Of a DNA stretch of 64,000 nucleotides, positions 44,132 to 53,014 are shown in pieces. How positions within the stretch are numbered: position 1 is the stretch's first letter; each line of letters starts with the position of its first letter. Source of the stretch: Sphingobacteriaceae bacterium (lineage in GTDB: Bacteria; Bacteroidota; Bacteroidia; Sphingobacteriales; Sphingobacteriaceae); NCBI GenBank assembly GCA_947463785.1, contig CANHRG010000001.1, forward strand, positions 1-64,000, written 5' to 3'. Position numbers and translations under genes: made by a program. The notes beneath the pieces were generated by a model. That model was not told the DNA's origin and made no database searches. It saw only the letters and a program-made list of their open reading frames with translations.

Positions 44132-44551
44132 TCAGGAATAGACTCTTAAGCTATTTCCATTTAAACTGGTGTTGTATACGGTAAGGTTTTTGTTTGCGGG
44201 TCCTTGTGTAACTACTCCGGTACTAGAAAACTGCGCATTATGGTTCGGACATACAAACTTATTACTACTGGCAACAAAATTAATGGTGGTGCCTTCGTGT
44301 GTACAGGCTGCTGAAACTGCTAGAAATGTGCCTGAATTTGTTCGGGCTATAATTACTCCATTTTTGACCAAAAAGCCACCATTGCTGGCTAATGCACCCG
44401 TACTTACATCAACTGTAAAATCAACATTTTTAGGTGCTTCTGGTACACCGGTATTTGATTTTCCACATGCAGCTAATCCTCCCAAACAAACAGGTGCCAA
44501 GAGGGCAGCTGCACCGATACCTACTTGATTTAAAAATTCTTTCCTATCCAT
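44132..44551 (-). CDS. Rieske 2Fe-2S protein, exported
   Basis: A 139-residue protein with the Rieske cluster motif CTH...CPNH (AACTHEGT and FVCPNHNAQF). The N-terminus MDRKEFLNQVGIGAAALLAPVCLGGLAACG looks like an export signal with a possible lipobox, lacking the twin arginine. It should carry a 2Fe-2S cluster in the periplasm. Neighbours (b561-like membrane protein, YceI) fit a quinone-linked redox chain. A near-consensus box TAATTTTTG lies 5 nt before the ATG. Confidence 0.9.
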   Translation of the reverse strand: MDRKEFLNQVGIGAAALLAPVCLGGLAACGKSNTGVPEAPKNVDFTVDVSTGALASNGGFLVKNGVIIARTNSGTFLAVSAACTHEGTTINFVASSNKFVCPNHNAQFSSTGVVTQGPANKNLTVYNTSLNGNSLRVYS

Positions 44552-44682
44552 ATTTGCAAAAATTAGTCAATTATCTGTTGGGGTTAATTAAGGTTAAAAC
44601 GGATATTAAATGTACTAAATTTCATTCTTAAGACAAAAATTTGGTATAGCAGCCAACTTTACCTTAAAAAGAATCGATATGA

Positions 44683-45249
44683 TTATTCGGATCTCATTCG
44701 TTTAGGACCGTACCAAAGCCAAAATCCGGTGATGGTAAAGATGAGTAAAGCGATACCCATTATGGAGGTATAGACCACTTTAATTTGACCGTTACTGGTT
44801 TCGAAATAGAGGTCGAGGATGGAGCCATCGTGAACTTTTTCTATAAAATCAGAACGACGAGTTTCTATGTGGAGCAGTTTACCGGTAGCACCATCTAATT
44901 GAATTCCCCAAAAACCATCTATAAATACAAACTTGACCATTCCCTTATCTTTTCTGATGTCGATACGGTCTAGGTCGAGCGAAAGTGTGGTAGAGATGGA
45001 ATCGCGGAAAATCTGACAAGCGTTTTTGTGGAGACTGTCTATGGGCAGCCAATCTTTCAAATTGGTTGAGCTTCCCTGGTACGATTTAGCCAAAATCAAG
45101 TTGCCACTATGCTTTTTCCAGCCCAATAAAAACCCAGTGATGGATACGATGAAGAAAAAGATAAACAGAAAAGCGCCTGTAGTTCTGTGAATTTTTCTAA
45201 AAATTCGCAGAATCCTAGCTTGTTGCTGTCTGTTCTTGTGTCCCGCCAT
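44683..45249 (-). CDS. PepSY-domain membrane protein
   Basis: A 188-residue protein with an N-terminal span (RTTGAFLFIFFFIVSITGFLLGW), a periplasmic PepSY region (about 65-140, containing GFWGIQLDGATGKLLHIETR) and a C-terminal span (SIMGIALLIFTITGFWLWYGP). This is the PepSY_TM layout seen near iron-reductase or redox genes. It starts 14 nt after glmS and precedes the Rieske gene by 131 nt. Confidence 0.85.
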   Translation of the reverse strand: MAGHKNRQQQARILRIFRKIHRTTGAFLFIFFFIVSITGFLLGWKKHSGNLILAKSYQGSSTNLKDWLPIDSLHKNACQIFRDSISTTLSLDLDRIDIRKDKGMVKFVFIDGFWGIQLDGATGKLLHIETRRSDFIEKVHDGSILDLYFETSNGQIKVVYTSIMGIALLIFTITGFWLWYGPKRMRSE

Positions 45250-45263
45250 CTGGATAGCTGGGC

Positions 45264-47099
45264 TTATTCTACGGTAACCGATTTCGCCAAGTTACGCGGC
45301 TGATCTACATTGCAACCTCGCATTACCGCAATGTGATACGACAATAATTGCAGAGGGATAGTTGCTAAAATTGGCAAGAAAGCTTCGTCTGCATCCGGAA
45401 TTTCGATGACGTGATCAGCCATTTTCTTCACTTCGGTATCGCCCTCGGTTACAATAGCAATCACCACACCTTTACGGGCCTTAACTTCTTGAATATTGCT
45501 GATTACTTTTTCGTAAGAAGAGTTTTTGGTAGCAATGACTACTACTGGCATTTCCTCATCAATCAAAGCTATTGGTCCGTGTTTCATTTCTGCAGCCGGA
45601 TAGCCTTCGGCATGGATGTAAGAAATCTCTTTGAGTTTTAAAGCACCTTCCAAGGCAACTGGGAATCCGGTACCCCGACCCAAGAACAAGAAGTTTCGGG
45701 CGTCTTTAAATTGGGCCGCAATTTTTTGTATGTACTCGTTGCTCTTTAATGCTTTTTCAACCAAAGCCGGGATTTGATCCAATTCTGATAATAGACTTAC
45801 GGACTGAGATACGGATAATTTACCCCGCTGCTGCCCCATGTAAAACGCCATCAGGGTTAGTACGGTAACTTGTGCGGTGAATGCTTTGGTTGAAGCCACT
45901 CCAATTTCCGGACCAGCATGGGTGTAAACCCCGGCATGGGTTAAGCGTGGAATGGACGATCCCACAACATTACAAATACCAAATAGGGTTGCGCCTTTTT
46001 CTTTCGCTAATTCCAGTGCGGCCATGGTATCGGCTGTTTCGCCCGATTGCGAAATGGCGATAACCACATCTTTATCAGTAATAATTGGATTTCTGTAACG
46101 GAATTCTGAAGCATATTCTACTTCTACCGGAATTCGAGCGTACTCTTCGATCAGGTATTCTCCTACTAAACCGGCATGCCATGAAGTTCCGCAGGCAACA
46201 ATAATGATGCGATCTACATTTTTAAGTTTATCGGCATATTCTTTAATACCCCCCAATTGCACTAAGCCTTCATCCGGTTGAATACGACCTCGCATGCAAT
46301 CTTTGATGGAACGGGGCTGCTCGTAAATTTCTTTGAGCATAAAGTGCTCGTAACCGCCTTTTTCCAACATTTCGAGTTTAATCTCGAGCTCTTGAACATA
46401 AGGTGTTTTTACCACGTTATCTAAGTTCTTGATCAATAACTCATCACGTTTTAGGTAGGCAATTTCGTTATCGTTCAGGTAGATTACATTCTTGGTGTAT
46501 TCTACAATCGGCGAAGCATCAGAAGCAATAAAATATTCATCTTTGCCAACGCCAATAACCATGGGGCTTCCCTTACGAGCAGCGATTAGCTGATCGGGTT
46601 CGTCTTTGCTCATTACTACGATGGCATAGGCCCCCACAACCTCGTTTAAGGCTACTCGTACAGATTCACGTAAATCTAAGCCTGTTTTTTTCTGGATATG
46701 TTCAATGAGATGAATCAACACTTCGGTATCGGTATCGCTACGAAACTCGTGTCCCTCGGAAATCAATTCGTCTTTCAGGGTAGCATAATTCTCAATTATA
46801 CCGTTGTGGATGATGGCCAAACGTTCGTCGCCCGAAGTATGAGGGTGTGAATTGCGGTCGGATGGTGCACCGTGAGTTGCCCAGCGGGTATGACCCATTC
46901 CCATTTTACCAGCCAGATCTTGATGTGCTGCAAAATCTTCTAAATCGCTAACTTTCCCGGCTTTTTTGTAGATGCGCATATCGCCATTCTGTAAGGCCAC
47001 TCCTGCACTATCGTAACCGCGATATTCTAAGCGATGTAATCCTTTTATGATGATTGGCCAAGCTTCACGATGGCCGATGTATCCTACTATTCCACACAT
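45264..47099 (-). CDS. glmS: Glutamine--fructose-6-phosphate aminotransferase
   Basis: GlmS makes glucosamine-6-phosphate, the entry to peptidoglycan and lipopolysaccharide. The 611-residue protein has the N-terminal Ntn glutaminase (nucleophile Cys2 in MCGIVGYIG, about 1-240) and two SIS sugar isomerase domains (about 280-600, with ACGTSWHAGL and SQSGETADT). The end, RNLAKSVTVE, is the conserved C-tail. No glmS ribozyme is seen in the 71-nt leader. It follows DUF4270 in the same direction. Confidence 0.97.
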   Translation of the reverse strand: MCGIVGYIGHREAWPIIIKGLHRLEYRGYDSAGVALQNGDMRIYKKAGKVSDLEDFAAHQDLAGKMGMGHTRWATHGAPSDRNSHPHTSGDERLAIIHNGIIENYATLKDELISEGHEFRSDTDTEVLIHLIEHIQKKTGLDLRESVRVALNEVVGAYAIVVMSKDEPDQLIAARKGSPMVIGVGKDEYFIASDASPIVEYTKNVIYLNDNEIAYLKRDELLIKNLDNVVKTPYVQELEIKLEMLEKGGYEHFMLKEIYEQPRSIKDCMRGRIQPDEGLVQLGGIKEYADKLKNVDRIIIVACGTSWHAGLVGEYLIEEYARIPVEVEYASEFRYRNPIITDKDVVIAISQSGETADTMAALELAKEKGATLFGICNVVGSSIPRLTHAGVYTHAGPEIGVASTKAFTAQVTVLTLMAFYMGQQRGKLSVSQSVSLLSELDQIPALVEKALKSNEYIQKIAAQFKDARNFLFLGRGTGFPVALEGALKLKEISYIHAEGYPAAEMKHGPIALIDEEMPVVVIATKNSSYEKVISNIQEVKARKGVVIAIVTEGDTEVKKMADHVIEIPDADEAFLPILATIPLQLLSYHIAVMRGCNVDQPRNLAKSVTVE

Positions 47100-47170
47100 A
47101 TTAATGATTTATCTCAGGTAAATGAACATATAACTATAGGTATAATTATACGCTAAAATAAAGAAAGTTT

Positions 47171-48562
47171 TTAGTTGTTTACTTTGGTGTAGATAACCGT
47201 TAACTTCATCGGATAATTTGCATTCGTTCCGCTGGCTAGAACCACTTTATCAGCCGTTGTGCCAGAAGGATTAATCGCAGTTGAGGCGTTGTTGATATTT
47301 TTATCAACTACGGCCAGGTAGTTTGCGTATTGTTTAGTTTTGCCACTCAATAAATCCTGAATGTAGGCAGTGAGCACAAAGGAATACGATTTTGTAACAC
47401 TGTTGTAGGTGCCACCAAAACCATCAATACCAACAGAACGACCATCAAAAGGATTTAAATCAGGTACTGGTTGACGCTGATCTGCAATATCCGTTTGATA
47501 AAACATGAGACGTGGGGCCGGAGCAAATGGGACATCGGTGCCTGCCTCAACTTTCACTTCAAGGATCGCTTTATTGATGACTATATTACCCAAAGCCTTT
47601 AGGTTTGCTAAATCAGGGAAAGTGATTTTTGTTCGCACTCCGCCAAGAGCTTGCACAAAAGTTTTGGTATAGGAGGTATTTGGATTAGCTAATTGGGTTG
47701 CTACCTCGGTTCCTGTATAATCGTGCGTAAAATTGGCCGCTACTTTTGAAGAATTGCTGTTGATGCTAAATGTGGTGTAATTGGTATCAATAGTAGCGTT
47801 AACATTTCGATAGTATAATTCCAGTTTACTTGCTCCGGAACTCAAATCAAAAAACGGTATACCTCCAGCTTGAGAACCGCTAGGAGGATCTGTTTTAATG
47901 TAAATGCCCTTGAAAAACTCAGTGAAACTTTTATCGTTTACAAAAGTTCCGGCTGGAGCATTGAAAAAATTGGCATTTATAAAGCTTGAATTAATTGGGA
48001 TACGAAGATGAGCAGGAACTTTAGTTAGCGAATCTTTTTTTCCCTTAATGATTTGATTGACCTTTATACTATCCTTTAATCTAATTTTATTCACCACTAA
48101 ATTCCCGATCTCTGAGGGATCAAAATTAACTGGAGTAGTGTTGTAGTACGTTGTAGCCGGATTTAATTTCTCTGTAAGTTTATGAACTGTAAAGCGGTAA
48201 GTAGAATTCACAGAATCGCCATAAAAACTGGTGCCGTATTTTAAAACTAAAACCGCAGAATCTAGTACGATATTATCCCCAAAAACTAAATCGTTGCTTG
48301 GCAAGTTGAGGGTAGCTGCAACTGCTGCTTTGGTAATTCCGGTGTAGGGGTCTTTTAAGTAACCAATTGGGTACTGTGACAGGTTTTGGGTAATGACATT
48401 ATCTTCGGCAACGGTTGTTGCCTTAACGGTGCTATTGTCTGCAATGGCTGTATTGATACCGAAGTTCGCAACATCCAAGCCTATTTCATCCGGATTGTTG
48501 CAGGCTTGCAAAATAAAAAGACTTATCAACAGAGTTAATAAGCCTAATTTATAGTTCTTCAT
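47171..48562 (-). CDS. DUF4270 lipoprotein
   Basis: A 463-residue lipoprotein (lipobox LQAC, Cys about 21) matching the DUF4270 family, confined to Bacteroidota. The sequence is beta-rich, with DSAVLVLKYGTSFYGDS and a late AYIQDLLSGKTKQYANYL. Function is unknown; it is probably at the outer membrane. The track starts five codons upstream at MTVKS; I prefer MKNYKLG because of the signal peptide. It lies 18 nt after the glycogen-synthase-like gene and upstream of glmS. Confidence 0.85.
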   Translation of the reverse strand: MKNYKLGLLTLLISLFILQACNNPDEIGLDVANFGINTAIADNSTVKATTVAEDNVITQNLSQYPIGYLKDPYTGITKAAVAATLNLPSNDLVFGDNIVLDSAVLVLKYGTSFYGDSVNSTYRFTVHKLTEKLNPATTYYNTTPVNFDPSEIGNLVVNKIRLKDSIKVNQIIKGKKDSLTKVPAHLRIPINSSFINANFFNAPAGTFVNDKSFTEFFKGIYIKTDPPSGSQAGGIPFFDLSSGASKLELYYRNVNATIDTNYTTFSINSNSSKVAANFTHDYTGTEVATQLANPNTSYTKTFVQALGGVRTKITFPDLANLKALGNIVINKAILEVKVEAGTDVPFAPAPRLMFYQTDIADQRQPVPDLNPFDGRSVGIDGFGGTYNSVTKSYSFVLTAYIQDLLSGKTKQYANYLAVVDKNINNASTAINPSGTTADKVVLASGTNANYPMKLTVIYTKVNN

Positions 48563-48580
48563 AGATTTAACCGTCATAAC

Positions 48581-49408
48581 TTAAACCATAGATACCAGTT
48601 CGTCGTTGGTAATCTCTTGGTAAAGGTTGTAATAATTTTCGAAATCTGCAGTGGCTGAAAAGTCTAAAACAGGCTTATTGGCTTTTTTAACAAACTTTAA
48701 CACTTCGTCATTCAGATTTTCACTTCCAAACACCACAGCATCTGAATACGAGATGGCGCCTTGATGCAGCGCATCGTTATCTGCCGACTGGTAAGCTTGT
48801 GTATGGGCGGATTCCATACCATTCATAACGGCCTTACGGGCAAATTCGGTATGCAATTTCTCCGAAAACTGATCTTCTTCGTAAACAGAGTACACTACTT
48901 TTGAGTTTTTGAAGGTTGGATCGTCTTTATAAATTGTTTTTAAATACGCTGGGACCAAAGCTGTCATCCAGCCATGGCAATGTACCACATCAGGCGACCA
49001 GCCTAGTTTTTTTACTGTTTCTAAAGCACCCTTGCAGAAGAAAATAGTACGCTCATCGTTATCGTCAAAGAACTTATTTCCGTTGTCTCTGAAAACGTGT
49101 TTACGTTGGAAATAATCTTCGTTATCTAGAAAATAAACCTGCATTCGGGCAGCGGGTATTGAGGCCACCTTAATGATTAATGGATTATCGTTATCGTCTA
49201 TAATAATATTCATTCCCGATAAACGGATCACCTCGTGTAAACGGTTACGACGTTCATTAATGTTTCCAAAACGAGGCATCAGGATACGAATTTCGTAACC
49301 TTTGTCTTGCATGGCTTGAGGCAATTTTCGGGTAATTTCAGCAATCTTAGTTAGCTCCAGGAAAGGCGACATCTCGTGGGTAATAAACAGAAGCTTCGTT
49401 TTTGCCAT
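48581..49408 (-). CDS. Glycogen/starch-synthase-like protein, N-terminal domain only
   Basis: The 275-residue protein resembles the GT5 catalytic domain of glycogen synthase: KLLFITHEMSPFLELTKIAE, LPQAMQDKGYEIRILMPRFG, DVVHCHGWMTALVPAYLK. Real GlgA is near 480 residues with a second Rossmann domain that binds ADP-glucose. That domain is absent, and the K-x-G-G-L loop reads LTKIAEITRK. It is therefore unlikely to be an ordinary glycogen synthase. It is read from the promoter at 49449-49456 with DUF4270 and glmS. Confidence 0.82.
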   Translation of the reverse strand: MAKTKLLFITHEMSPFLELTKIAEITRKLPQAMQDKGYEIRILMPRFGNINERRNRLHEVIRLSGMNIIIDDNDNPLIIKVASIPAARMQVYFLDNEDYFQRKHVFRDNGNKFFDDNDERTIFFCKGALETVKKLGWSPDVVHCHGWMTALVPAYLKTIYKDDPTFKNSKVVYSVYEEDQFSEKLHTEFARKAVMNGMESAHTQAYQSADNDALHQGAISYSDAVVFGSENLNDEVLKFVKKANKPVLDFSATADFENYYNLYQEITNDELVSMV

Positions 49409-49448
49409 CTCGGATTTGGTTTTGATTTTAAAAAAGGAAATTAGAAGG

Positions 49449-49456
49449 CAAAGATA
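49449..49456 (-). promoter_or_regulatory. Promoter box of the glycogen-synthase-like/DUF4270/glmS run
   Basis: TATCTTTG on the minus strand matches TAnnTTTG, 40 nt before the ATG. Confidence 0.65.
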
Positions 49457-49510
49457 AGCATTATATTATGATTTATCAACGAAATAAGCAAAACCGCTTT
49501 GCTTTTCTGA

Positions 49511-49518
49511 TAGATTTG
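49511..49518 (+). promoter_or_regulatory. Promoter box of panC
   Basis: TAGATTTG matches TAnnTTTG, 38 nt before the panC TTG start; it faces away from the glycogen-synthase-like promoter. Confidence 0.6.
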
Positions 49519-49556
49519 AGCATTTTTGAAAGCTACATACAGACACTTCTCCATAC

Positions 49557-50396
49557 TTGAAAATTTTCAATACCAAAGCCGAACTTGAGCAACATCTGAG
49601 TGTGCTTAAACACAAAGGACTCCGCATTGGGTTTGTACCTACCATGGGGGCCTTGCATCAGGGGCACCTTTCTTTAATCAATTTGGCGAAACAGCAAACC
49701 GATGTGGTGGTTTGCAGCATCTTTGTGAATCCAACCCAATTTAATGACCCTAAGGATTTGGAGCTTTACCCCAAGCCGATTGCCAGTGATATTGAAAAGT
49801 TAGAAAGTGTTGATTGTGATGTCCTGTTTAACCCCGTAACTTCCGAAATGTATTCGGAAAACGAGCAATGGGCACTAGATTTGGATGGACTGGATTTGTT
49901 GCTGGAAGGCGAACAACGCCCGGGGCATTATCAGGGTGTAACCCAAATTGTCAAAAAACTATTTGATTGTGTTCAACCTCAGAAGGCATTCTTTGGTCAG
50001 AAAGATTACCAGCAGTTTTTGGTTATTGAGAAAATGGTCAAAAAACTGGCAATGAAGGTTGAATTGGTGATGTGTCCGATTGTACGTGAGGCAGATGGAT
50101 TGGCCATGAGCTCCAGAAATATCAGACTCAGTGCTGAGGAAAGAAAAAACGCCTTAGCCATTTACCAGACCTTATGCTGGATGAAAGACCAATTTGGTCA
50201 CTGCGATTTGCACGAATTGAAAGCCCTGGGCAGAGAGAAGTTGGGGAAAAGTCCTGGTATTGTTTTAGAGTACCTGGAAATTTGTGATGGCGACTCACTA
50301 ATTGAAGCTACGGACCAAAATCCTCAAAAATTAGTCATTCTGGTGGCTGCCAAACTTGGTAAAACCCGATTAATTGACAATATCCTGCTCAAATAA
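49557..50396 (+). CDS. panC: Pantothenate synthetase
   Basis: PanC joins pantoate and beta-alanine with ATP. The 279-residue protein shows FVPTMGALHQGHLSLI (HxGH nucleotide site), FVNPTQFN, GQKDYQQ and the second-signature AMSSRNIRLS. The start is TTG (MKIFNTKAEL), which is the family N-terminus. panD follows in the same direction, so beta-alanine supply and use are encoded together. Confidence 0.96.
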   Translation: MKIFNTKAELEQHLSVLKHKGLRIGFVPTMGALHQGHLSLINLAKQQTDVVVCSIFVNPTQFNDPKDLELYPKPIASDIEKLESVDCDVLFNPVTSEMYSENEQWALDLDGLDLLLEGEQRPGHYQGVTQIVKKLFDCVQPQKAFFGQKDYQQFLVIEKMVKKLAMKVELVMCPIVREADGLAMSSRNIRLSAEERKNALAIYQTLCWMKDQFGHCDLHELKALGREKLGKSPGIVLEYLEICDGDSLIEATDQNPQKLVILVAAKLGKTRLIDNILLK

Positions 50397-50420
50397 ACTC
50401 ATCCCCCTTTAAATTATTAT

Positions 50421-50428
50421 TACTTTTG
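50421..50428 (+). promoter_or_regulatory. Promoter box of panD (leaderless)
   Basis: TACTTTTG matches TAnnTTTG and ends 4 nt before the panD ATG, so panD may have its own leaderless transcript within the panC-panD unit. Confidence 0.65.
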
Positions 50429-50432
50429 CCCT

Positions 50433-50783
50433 ATGATTATCGAGGTATTAAAATCTAAAATACACCGGGCTAAAGTTACCCAAGCCGAACTCAACTATGT
50501 GGGAAGTATTACCATTGATGAAGATTTAATGGATGCCGCCAACATTATTGCTAATGAGAAAGTTCAGGTGGTCAACAACAATAACGGTGCTCGTTTTGAA
50601 ACGTATGTAATTAAGGGTGAACGTGGCAGTGGCATTGTGTGCTTGAACGGAGCCACCGCACGCTTGGCTCAAGTGGGCGACATCGTAATCATTATGTCTT
50701 ATGGATCATTACCGATGGATGCTGCCAAAGCCTACCAACCCATTTTGGTTTTTCCTGACGATAACAACCGTCTAACCCAATAA
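50433..50783 (+). CDS. panD: Aspartate 1-decarboxylase (pyruvoyl enzyme)
   Basis: PanD decarboxylates aspartate to beta-alanine. The 116-residue proenzyme is self-cleaved at the Gly-Ser bond in NYVGSITID, giving the pyruvoyl group. [12 protein letters not shown] and [17 protein letters not shown] are typical. It is placed after panC, which uses the product, and before a UPF0104 gene. Confidence 0.96.
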   Translation: MIIEVLKSKIHRAKVTQAELNYVGSITIDEDLMDAANIIANEKVQVVNNNNGARFETYVIKGERGSGIVCLNGATARLAQVGDIVIIMSYGSLPMDAAKAYQPILVFPDDNNRLTQ

Positions 50784-50790
50784 GCCAACA

Positions 50791-51768
50791 TTGAATTCGA
50801 GAATATTCTCAGTCGTAAAATATCTTCTCTTTCTTAGCCTAGCTATTTTCTTGCTGTATTGGACATTTCAGGGTCAGGATATTGGCAGTTTATTCAATAA
50901 CATTCAACAAGCAAATTACTTGTGGGTGTTGGCCTCTGTGCTTGCTTGTTTAATTGCCCATGTATTACGAGCCATCCGCTGGACCTTACTGATAGAACCA
51001 CTCGGTTATAACATCTCTACTAAAAACGCATTCTATGCCGTAATGATTGGTTACCTGGCCAATTTGGCTTTCCCGAGGCTAGGTGAAGTTTCACGATGTG
51101 GCGTATTGCACAAAACGGATAAAGTTCCGATGAACCAATTGCTTGGCACAGTAATTACCGAAAGGCTGTTTGATTTACTATTGTTGCTCAGCACCACCTT
51201 GCTGGCTATACTTTTGGAATTTAAGCGGATTTCGGGCTTTATTTACCAACACGTATGGCTGAAACTTGAAACAGTTTTTGCCGATGGACTTGTGCTGTGG
51301 ATGAGCTTAATCAGCATGGTATTGATTTTGTTTTTTTACGTAATCAGATTAAAAATTCGCGTCCTGATAAAGCCTTTCTCGAACAGCCTCAAGGGCTTTA
51401 AAAGTGGTTTACTTTCATTTTGGGGGATGAAAAATAAAGGCCCTTTTATGTTACTATCGGTACTGATCTGGTTTTGCTATTTCTTATCCACCTATCTTTG
51501 CTTTTTTGCACTCTCGGACACAGCTGAACTGAGTCCACTTGCAGCCTTATCGGCATTGGTGTTGGGCAGCTTGGGTATGATCGTACCCGTACAAGGAGGT
51601 ATTGGAGCATTTCATTGGATGGTAGCCGAAGGTCTTGGCTTGTATGGCATCGACAAACTCCATGGACTTGCATTTGCCACGCTCATCCATTCCACTCAAC
51701 TACTCGTAATTCTTATCATTGGGGGCATAAGCCTAATCCCTACATTGCTCTATCGCAACAAGAATTAG
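50791..51768 (+). CDS. UPF0104 / lysylphosphatidylglycerol synthase TM-region family protein
   Basis: A 325-residue membrane protein with about eight spans, TTG start, and the family motif RAIRWTLLIEPLGY and NLAFPRLGEVSRC. It matches the flippase-like membrane half of MprF. No catalytic synthase half is present, so only a lipid-flipping or membrane role can be suggested. It is encoded 7 nt after panD. Confidence 0.85.
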   Translation: MNSRIFSVVKYLLFLSLAIFLLYWTFQGQDIGSLFNNIQQANYLWVLASVLACLIAHVLRAIRWTLLIEPLGYNISTKNAFYAVMIGYLANLAFPRLGEVSRCGVLHKTDKVPMNQLLGTVITERLFDLLLLLSTTLLAILLEFKRISGFIYQHVWLKLETVFADGLVLWMSLISMVLILFFYVIRLKIRVLIKPFSNSLKGFKSGLLSFWGMKNKGPFMLLSVLIWFCYFLSTYLCFFALSDTAELSPLAALSALVLGSLGMIVPVQGGIGAFHWMVAEGLGLYGIDKLHGLAFATLIHSTQLLVILIIGGISLIPTLLYRNKN

Positions 51769-51827
51769 CACAATGTTAATTCAATATCAAAATCTTACAC
51801 GGTGGTATTCAAAATGAGATTAAATAG

Positions 51828-51835
51828 TATTTTTG
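51828..51835 (+). promoter_or_regulatory. Promoter box of the acyl-CoA dehydrogenase gene
   Basis: TATTTTTG matches TAnnTTTG, 26 nt before the ATG. Confidence 0.6.
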
Positions 51836-51861
51836 GTCCAAACTAAACAAAAGTACAACCT

Positions 51862-53001
51862 ATGCAATTCCAATTCACCGAAGAACAATTAATGATTCAA
51901 CAGGCAGCCCGCGATTTTGCGCAAAACGAATTAAAGCCTGGTGTTATTGAACGAGATGAGCACCAAAAATTTCCAGCCGAGCAGATCAAACAATTGGGCG
52001 AACTGGGGTTTTTGGGCATGATGGTAGATCCGAAATACAATGGTGCGGGTTTAGATACCGTTTCCTATGTGTTGGCAATGGAAGAATTATCGAAAATAGA
52101 TGCCTCTGCTTCGGTAGTAGTTTCAGTGAATAATTCGCTAGTTTGCTACGGATTAGAAAAATACGGTAGTGAAGAACAAAAAGAGAAATACCTAAAACCT
52201 TTAGCTGCCGGAGAGATTATCGGAGCCTTCTGTCTTTCTGAGCCGGAAGCAGGTTCTGATGCTACTTCTCAACGTACTACCGCCATTGACATGGGCGATC
52301 ATTATCTCCTTAACGGGACTAAAAACTGGATTACCAACGGGGGAAATGCCTCTGTTTATCTGGTAATTGCACAAACCGATACCGAAAAAGGACACCGTGG
52401 AATCAATGCCCTGATCGTAGAAAAAGGTATGGAAGGGTTCAGCATCGGACCAAAAGAAAATAAATTGGGTATCCGCGGATCAGATACGCACTCTTTGATG
52501 TTCACCGATGTGAAAGTTCCTAAAGCCAACCGAATTGGTGAGGATGGTTTTGGCTTCAAATTTGCCATGAAAACCCTAGAAGGTGGACGAATTGGTATTG
52601 CCGCACAAGCACTTGGCATTGCCGCCGGAGCTTACGAATTGTCTGTTCAATATGCGAAAGAACGCCAGGCGTTTGGAAAACCAATTGCCGATCATCAGGC
52701 AATTCAATTCAAATTGGCCGATATGGCAACCGAAATTGAAGCTGCCCGTTTATTGTGTTTAAAAGCAGCCTGGTTAAAAGACCAAGGTTTGCCTTACGCA
52801 CAGGCTAGTTCAATGGCTAAGTTATTTGCCTCTGAAGTGGCTATGAAAACTACGGTTGAGGCTGTACAGGTACATGGCGGATACGGCTTTGTGAAAGAAT
52901 TCCATGTAGAACGTTTAATGCGTGATGCAAAAATTACTCAAATTTATGAGGGCACTTCAGAAATTCAGCGTATTGTTATCGCTAGAGAAGTGCTGAAATA
53001 A
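51862..53001 (+). CDS. Acyl-CoA dehydrogenase
   Basis: A 379-residue FAD enzyme that oxidises acyl-CoA to the enoyl form. Signatures: FCLSEPEAGSDA, KNWITNGG, FGKPIADHQAIQFKLADMA, and the catalytic Glu in QIYEGTSEIQRIV. The catalytic base is in the C-terminal position of short/medium-chain enzymes. Chain-length preference is not readable. The TlpA-type gene follows after 13 nt. Confidence 0.94.
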   Translation: MQFQFTEEQLMIQQAARDFAQNELKPGVIERDEHQKFPAEQIKQLGELGFLGMMVDPKYNGAGLDTVSYVLAMEELSKIDASASVVVSVNNSLVCYGLEKYGSEEQKEKYLKPLAAGEIIGAFCLSEPEAGSDATSQRTTAIDMGDHYLLNGTKNWITNGGNASVYLVIAQTDTEKGHRGINALIVEKGMEGFSIGPKENKLGIRGSDTHSLMFTDVKVPKANRIGEDGFGFKFAMKTLEGGRIGIAAQALGIAAGAYELSVQYAKERQAFGKPIADHQAIQFKLADMATEIEAARLLCLKAAWLKDQGLPYAQASSMAKLFASEVAMKTTVEAVQVHGGYGFVKEFHVERLMRDAKITQIYEGTSEIQRIVIAREVLK

Positions 53002-53014
53002 TTTAATACTCAAA

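Noticed and set aside
47100-47170. glmS ribozyme in the glmS leader
   Set aside because: The 71-nt leader shows no ribozyme core; the gene follows DUF4270 directly.
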